Shown here piece by piece: positions 58,186 through 64,000 of a DNA stretch of 64,000 nucleotides (position 1 is its first letter; the number at the start of each line of letters is the position of its first letter). The stretch spans positions 1 through 64,000 of the forward strand of contig NCSJ02000027.1 in the NCBI GenBank assembly GCA_002812745.2, in the 5' to 3' direction. Position numbers and translations under genes: made by a program. This DNA comes from Scytalidium lignicola. Lineage: Eukaryota; Ascomycota; Leotiomycetes. The notes under the pieces are model-generated. The model was given only the letters and a program-made list of their open reading frames with translations. It searched no databases and had not been told where the DNA came from.

Positions 58186-59097
58186 GGTGTCATACTCTTG
58201 TTATTCGACTTGATAAGAAAAATCTCTTTCAAGTAGGCAGGTCATTCATTACTTGAGAGTGGCTGCGTACGAACTGGCCGCATATCAACAGACCATAGGT
58301 GCAAGGCGCAGAATGGGGCGCTGACGAGTCAACTACTGTCAATAATGTTATTTTGAGTCGGAAGGATATCGATAATGACAGCAATCCTAACAGGTGCCAA
58401 CAGAGCGAGGTCATTTAGGTAAGCAGTCGATATTGACCACTAAGAACAGCTTAATGTGAGGTGTCCCAACCCCCCTCTTCAACAATTCATGCATGACAAG
58501 GCTGGATTTATGCATTGAGCGTTGGTGTTGGTTACACTACTGCTATGAAAAAGTAATGGATAGGCTGACTGAGCATGATTGGCATTTCAGAGGAAATACC
58601 CAGAGCAAAAAAGCAAAACAAACAGGAAGTTCGCCTGCCAGAGACCACCAGTTTCCGTTTAACCCCCCTCAATCATCACGGCCTCCAACAAAATAACCAT
58701 CAACTGATAGGAATATGTTGGTTATGTTGGTTAGTGCCGTATCGGAGCTCCAAGGCATACCCGAACCATGGTATAAGTTGCCAATGCTACCAACCAGAAG
58801 CAGATCATCTTCTAAGACAGCTGCAAAGGTTGTACGGAACCAACAACGACATTGATGTTGCTTCACAGAGCACTTCGAGAATGGGTGATATCATATTCAA
58901 GTCGCACAACATATTGGAGCCTAAAACGAGGCTCTTGAAATCTACCAGTAAATATTTAAATAGCTTTCATCTTCTCATTGTCCTAATCGTAGATATCTTG
59001 TCTCTATACTATATTCAACCCCGTCAACTAAATTTCACATCCTCCTTTCTTTTATCTGCAGCATTAATCAAGCACAACTGCACCATCAACTTCCAAA
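58186..59097. promoter_or_regulatory. Divergent promoter region, GRF protein / dynamin
   Basis: 912 bases between two divergent start codons. Open frames at 58493-58696 and 58575-59147 overlap the dynamin start region and lack domains. The dynamin start context, TCCAAAATGGTG, is good. Confidence 0.5.
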
Positions 59098-61373
59098 ATG
59101 GTGTTAAAACCATTCCAGAGAGACGCCTTAGATGGACTGCGTTCTAAGGAGCAGCTTGAGCTACTGAATGCCATAGACAGTCTCCGTTCACAAGGCATCA
59201 GCCATTACGTCTCATTGCCACAAATTATCGTTTGTGGGGATCAATCATCCGGGAAGAGCTCTGTGCTTGAGGCAATCTCAGGAGTATCATTTCCCATCAA
59301 GAGCAACCTATGCACTCGCTTTCCAATCGAACTAGTCCTCCGCAAAGCGCCACACTCAAGTGTCAATGTGTCAATTGTCCCACACGAGTCTCGCAGCGAA
59401 ACCGAGAAAATTACTCTCGGGAGTTTTGCGGAGCAGCTGGATGGCTTTGATGGGCTCCCAACTCTGATCGAGAATGCTAAAGCGGTTATGTCGGTTTCTA
59501 CACATGGCAAAGCGTTCTCGAAGGATCTCCTTCGAGTTGAAGTCTCTGGTCCCGATCGGCCACATTTAACTATAGTGGATCTGCCAGGACTGATCCACTC
59601 GGAAACAAAGAATCAATCTGAGGCCGATATAAAACTGGTTCAAGATGTTGTGAAGTCTTATATGCAAGAACCAAGAAGTATCATCCTAGCAGTGGTCTCG
59701 GCGAAGAATGATTATGCAAACCAGGTCGTTTTGGGGCTTGCCCGCGCTGCCGATAGAAGTGGAACCAGGACGCTAGGCGTTATCACCAAGCCTGACACTT
59801 TGGTATCTGGGTCGGAGAGCGAGGGCCAGTATGTATCTCTTGCAGAAAACCAGGATGTAGAATTCCGTCTTGGCTGGCATGTATTAAAAAACATGGACTC
59901 GGAATTGGGGAAGTGGACATTGACTGAGCGTGACGCCAGCGAAAGGGAATTCTTCTCCAAGGGGGCATGGATAAACCTGCCTCAGTCAATTTTGGGCATC
60001 GAGAACCTACGAACCAGGCTCAGCAAGCTTCTACTGAGACAAATTGCCACTGAACTTCCCGGATTAATTAAAGATATCAAAGTCGAGATTAGTGGCTGCC
60101 GTAGCCGGCTGAATAAACTTGGGAAGCCTCGAGTAACGGTGGAAGAACAACGCCTTTATCTTCTCTCGATCAGTCAGTTATTCCAATCTCTAGTTAAGGC
60201 ATCCGTGGATGGCACTTATAATGATCTATTCTTTGAAAATGCCGAGACTGAAGCTGGTTATCAAAAGCGTATACGAGCGGTTGTTCAGAATCTCGGCCAA
60301 GAATTTGCTGAGCAAATCACCGAACGCGGCCACCGTCACCAAATAACCGACTCGGGGATAGAGATTAATGTTCCAAAGGGTGTAATTCAAATTACTAGAG
60401 AAGCATCCATGGATCGCGTACAACATCTGATGCGAAGGACACGTGGTCGAGAGTTGCCGGGATCTTTCAACCCTATGATCGTGACTGATTTATTCCTGGA
60501 GCAGTCGACCCCCTGGAAGAGATCACTCAGAATCACGTCAAAAGGGTTTGGAACGCTGTAAAAGGATTCTTCACACTTATGAGCAAGCATATTGCCGATT
60601 CAGCAACTTCTAATGCCCTCTTTCAAAAGATCTTCGAGCCAGCTTTAAATCGATCCTTGGAAGACCTAAAGAAAAGGGCGGCTGAAATGTTGAAACCACA
60701 TCAAACAGGCCATCCGATAACATATAACCACTATTTCCTTGAAGCTCTCCAAAAGGTCCGGAAAGAAAGAAATGAGAAAGAATTCTCGGTGGTGCTGAAA
60801 AAGTTCTTCGCAGTTAACTCCTTGGAAATTCAACAAGTACATCGTCAAGTAGACTTCCCACACCTTCTGGAGAACCTTGTTCAACGAGCACAGCCAGACA
60901 TAAACCGTATCGCATGCTCGGAAGCTTTAGATAGTATGGAGGCTTATTACAATGTTAGTTGCGATTTGTTTTATCATATTTGGTCCTTTACATCACAAGT
61001 CTTGCTTGTTAACTAAAGTAAATAGGTCGCATTGGAGCGCTTCATCGACGATATTGCAGTCGAAGTTATTGAAGCTGAGCTATCCCGGCTTCATCAGATC
61101 TTCACTCCTTTGTCGGTCATCACCATGTCCGCTGACTTTGTGACTGCTGTTGCGGGCGAATCCGAAGAGAATCGTGCCCGGCGCAAAGAATTAACAAAAC
61201 AACTAGATATCCTCACGAAAGGCTATGTAACCTGCGAGCGTTTCGCTGGTATGAAATTCTTTGGTAAGAAATGTACTTAGCCTATCTCCTCCCCAGCTTT
61301 GGTTGATAATTTAGATAGAGATGGACAACACGATGATTCGACTTCCTCACCGGCAGCCTCCTCCCGCGCCTGA
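59098..61373 (+). CDS. Dynamin-like GTPase
   Basis: Exons 59098-60953, 61026-61263 and 61315-61373. Adding one C to the C5 run at 60509-60513 gives 717 residues with all phases right. The GTPase motifs are the P-loop GDQSSGKSS (residues 47-55), DLPG (G3) and TKPD (G4), followed by the dynamin stalk. The C-terminal GED-like part reads AYYNVALERFIDDIAVEVIE across the last large intron. It resembles fungal Mx-type dynamins without PH or proline-rich domains, which remodel membranes or fill other roles. As given, the frame ends at 60561 and resumes one base off. The downstream frame 61321-61527 (68 codons) is probably 3' UTR. Confidence 0.88.
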
Positions 61374-62346
61374 AGTAAATGGAGTGGTCGATTTAATAAT
61401 AGAGGAACCCCAGCCCGAATCTATACCCGTAGAACCCAGTATTGGGTTTCTGAATTGGGAACATCCAACTAATAAAAAGGGTAAAAAAAATAAACGTGCG
61501 GTAATATCGGAATCAGAAATGTTCTAGTTTCTCTGCATAAATACCACTATAAGCTCTGCCAAGGGAAGAAACACAAATATGGGTTTATATCACGTTAGAA
61601 GAGTGTCTCATTTGTTTTGAATGTTACAAGAATTAAGCTCTACAGAAGTTTAACAAGAAATGAGAGCAATAACGTTTTTTATCTTTCTGTTTTTAACATT
61701 TAACCTCGCAACTTGCAGATTCTTTTGCTCCCCAAGTTCTTAGAAGTGAGGGTACCATTAATGATATTGAAATAATCATGTTTATGATCAAAGACAAGCT
61801 TCTTAGAGATTCAGATGTCGATCATAGCTTCGATCTGCAAATTAACCTTAATTTAAGATAGTGAGCGATTCTGCAAGGTGGGGAAAATAGAATTAATCAA
61901 CCCTGTATGTCCCGCGATTCTAAGCCGAGGATGCATCATCGCAAAATAGTATTGTAATGACTTATTTTGCAATTATTTATATAAATTTATCGACACCGAA
62001 GCCAACTGAAGGAATAATGGGTCTGCACTAAATTAACCTAGTCAATAGTAAGTATGTCGAGAGGTGTCCAACACACCCATCCAATCCACAACGATAACCA
62101 TATCAGTGCATTATACAACTAATAAATAAAGCCTTGGGGGATATAGAAATATCGATATAGCAATTACTAGCAGTAGCGAAATTACCATAGGGAAGTGTTA
62201 GATATTTCAACCATTAAAAATACAAACAACGATAAGCCCAACAATATATTTCCCCTTCTTTTTTCATGCGAATATATCACCAGAATTTTTTTTTTGCCCT
62301 ATGCGAACACCCAACACCAACACCCAACACCTTAATCACGATTCTA
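61374..62346. other. Intergenic region
   Basis: Between the dynamin and GPI-protein 3' ends. It contains a small frame at 61321-61527 overlapping the dynamin stop, with a basic end (NKKGKKNKRAV). No other gene is seen. Confidence 0.45.
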
Positions 62347-63163
62347 TTACAACATAGCCAATACCGCAGCCGCACCTCCCAGCGCCAACTTGATATTCGC
62401 CCCAGACAAGGACGCACCCCCAGTTGTAGGTTGAGCCGCCGCGCTTCCACTTGAACTGGCCGCTGATCCTGAGCTGCTTGCTCCAGATGTATTTGCAGGA
62501 GTCGCCAAGCTGACGGTATCGGTAGTCGACGGGACAGCTGAGCTTGGGGAAGCACCAGTCGTAGCTTTCGCAGCAGCGCCGGCGGTGATGGTGACTGGCA
62601 TGTATTCTAGATCAGTTCCGGTGTACGTCATGGTGCTACGGCCTGGGGAGTTGGCTTCGTTGCCACCGTAGGATTCGATGCAGACGGCGGAAGTTGTTCC
62701 AGCGAGGGAGCAGTCAACATAGCCCGTGCTAGAAGTTTATTGTCAGCTTCGTTGAGTGAATTTGAACCACGCAAAGGCGGGTGCCAAATTGGGCAAAAAG
62801 CGAAAGGGGCAGTCTGGCACGTACAATGCGACAGCGCCGCTAGCATCCATCTCTGCAGACATTGTGTATTTGGCCGTCTTCGGGCCTTCGACGAGGGTAA
62901 TTACACCTGGCAATCCACAATCGTTGGAGTCGGTGCCAGGTGCGCATTGTATCGCGTAGGTTGTGGCGGTAGCATCCTGCCAGTTACTGTTAGTATCTTT
63001 GCCATCGGGTATCTGGTGATGAAAAGCAACATACTGAGCCAACGATAGACGCGTCGAGCGGCTGCACATCAGCGCCTGGAACGTAGAGAGTGACAACGCT
63101 GGTCTGCGCAAGGGCGAGACTGGCGATGGCGAGGCCGAGGACGCTGATCGTTGTGGGGTACAT
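62347..63163 (-). CDS. GPI-anchored secreted protein
   Basis: Exons 63035-63163, 62825-62976 and 62347-62728 (minus) join in phase to 220 residues. The start at 63163 gives a signal peptide (MYPTTISVLGLAIASLALAQ). The mature part has four or more Cys (YAIQCAPGTDSNDCG, VDCSLAG, AVCIES), probably in disulfides. A Ser/Thr/Ala-rich region follows, then a hydrophobic C-terminus (LALGGAAAVLAML) preceded by small residues, as needed for GPI attachment. It is a cell-wall or plasma-membrane surface protein of unknown role. The type is common in filamentous ascomycetes. Confidence 0.88.
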
Positions 63164-64000
63164 TATGTTGCTGTTTTTCGAACGAATGTGTTTATGTTCT
63201 TGTAACGAGTGACAGGATAAGTATGTGTGAATGAGCGTAGGGGGAAATTAAAAGTGAGTAAGTGTTTGAGAATCAAATGAATGTGCTGTTACAAGAAAAG
63301 GAAGAAGGATTTAAGGTTTAAAGACCATATTTGTGGAAGGGGCGAAGATGGAGGCCGAGACCATGCCAAGACATTGAAGTTTTTATGCCTAATCTGGTAA
63401 ATTTGATTGTCCGGAAGCGGTAAAGTACGGCCCAAATTACTCAACTATTGTAAAATATTCCGACCCCTGAGGAATATTATTCGCTCACACGCCTTCTTTA
63501 CTAAAACATCTATAATTGTAAATCAACAACGCTAAAAGTAGCCCCGAGGGGGGACGGATTTGGATTAGAGTATGCTATCCATAGATTTACCGTATAATAA
63601 GCAATTGTAAAACGCCCCGTAACTTAATTATAGCATACTGTTACTAAATCTCATTTTCTGTAACTTAAGTCAAAGTATAAAATATTCATTAGATAGGTGC
63701 GAGATTACAGACAAGCTCGTGGACAGAAGACGTGTTGAAATTTTCATCGGATACAGTGGAATGACAGACAAACAATAGAGTATATGCAGTGGACTTGAGC
63801 CATACTTTACTCCTATTTGTTGCTAAATTCGAAGAAGAGACTAGAGGAGGGGAAGTGGATCAGAATGGCGAATGTTGACCCGCAAGAAAAAGATTAAAAG
63901 AAAATCTAAAGCTACCCCAGATACACACATAGCATACATATATCTATTTAAGTTATTTCAAACTGTGATCGTTCATTCCATTCCATAATATCTCCACGTC
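63164..64000. other. Right-end non-coding stretch
   Basis: Holds the promoter of the GPI-anchored protein (minus strand). I see no gene up to the window end. Confidence 0.5.

Noticed and set aside
61321..61527. 68-codon frame after the dynamin gene
   Set aside because: No donor gives the phase needed to join it to the dynamin exon; probably 3' UTR.
1..64000. tRNA genes, rRNA, CRISPR arrays and riboswitches
   Set aside because: I looked for T-loop-like GGTTCGA-type boxes and regular spacer arrays and found none I could support; a tRNAscan run would settle tRNAs.

Overview
The window comes from a filamentous ascomycete (Pezizomycotina). The evidence is short GT-AG introns of about 50-130 nt with ctaac-type branch sites, four Zn2Cys6 transcription factors, a fungal ankyrin protein with a Helo-like N-terminus, a TSC1 (hamartin) homologue, a GPI-anchored secreted protein, and AT-rich intergenic DNA with decayed transposons. 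The class is not proven; Leotiomycetes would fit. Nearly all single Ns sit beside homopolymers, and dropping them restores reading frames. The assembly therefore has homopolymer errors, and several frameshifts below may be artefacts. Most gene models here are exon by exon reconstructions in which splice phase and family motifs agree.

Layout. 0.6-2.4 kb: secreted BBE-type FAD oxidase. 2.4-5.9 kb: AT-rich DNA with a 265-bp solo LTR. 5.9-15.2 kb: a probable nitrogen-compound catabolic group made of a NodB-type deacetylase, a Zn2Cys6 regulator, a DAO-type FAD amine oxidase and a divergent MFS permease. 16-20.7 kb: a 1026-residue ankyrin protein and a small 126-residue gene. 21.1-23.5 kb: a complete but dead pogo/Fot-like transposon with 122-bp inverted repeats and TA target duplications. 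25-28.1 kb: cysteinyl-tRNA synthetase with ten exons, including a 5-nt micro-exon and a GC-AG intron. 29.5-37.3 kb: Gfo/Idh/MocA oxidoreductase, GFA-family protein, small membrane protein, myo-inositol oxygenase and a second Zn2Cys6 regulator. 39.1-42.6 kb: hamartin. 43.5-56 kb: an oxidoreductase group with two further Zn2Cys6 regulators (SDR, TF, broken ABM-like gene, SDR, TF, MDR reductase). A short tandem repeat family with a GCAACWATTCGCGAAC core is scattered through it. 57-63.2 kb: GRF zinc-finger protein, dynamin-like GTPase and GPI-anchored protein.

How the genes may work together. The permease, amine oxidase, deacetylase and regulator could take up and break down an amidated or glycated nitrogen compound. 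Myo-inositol oxygenase with a Gfo/Idh/MocA enzyme and a regulator could form a polyol-degradation set. The 44-56 kb group looks like a tailoring or detoxification cluster without a backbone synthase, partly decaying. Hamartin and CysRS are housekeeping genes that mark normal euchromatin between the accessory blocks. All cluster functions are inferred from gene content and order. The strongest unusual signals are the 5-nt micro-exon inside the CysRS zinc-binding region, two GC-AG introns, the undescribed tandem repeat family, and an intact gene whose first intron ends in GG instead of AG.
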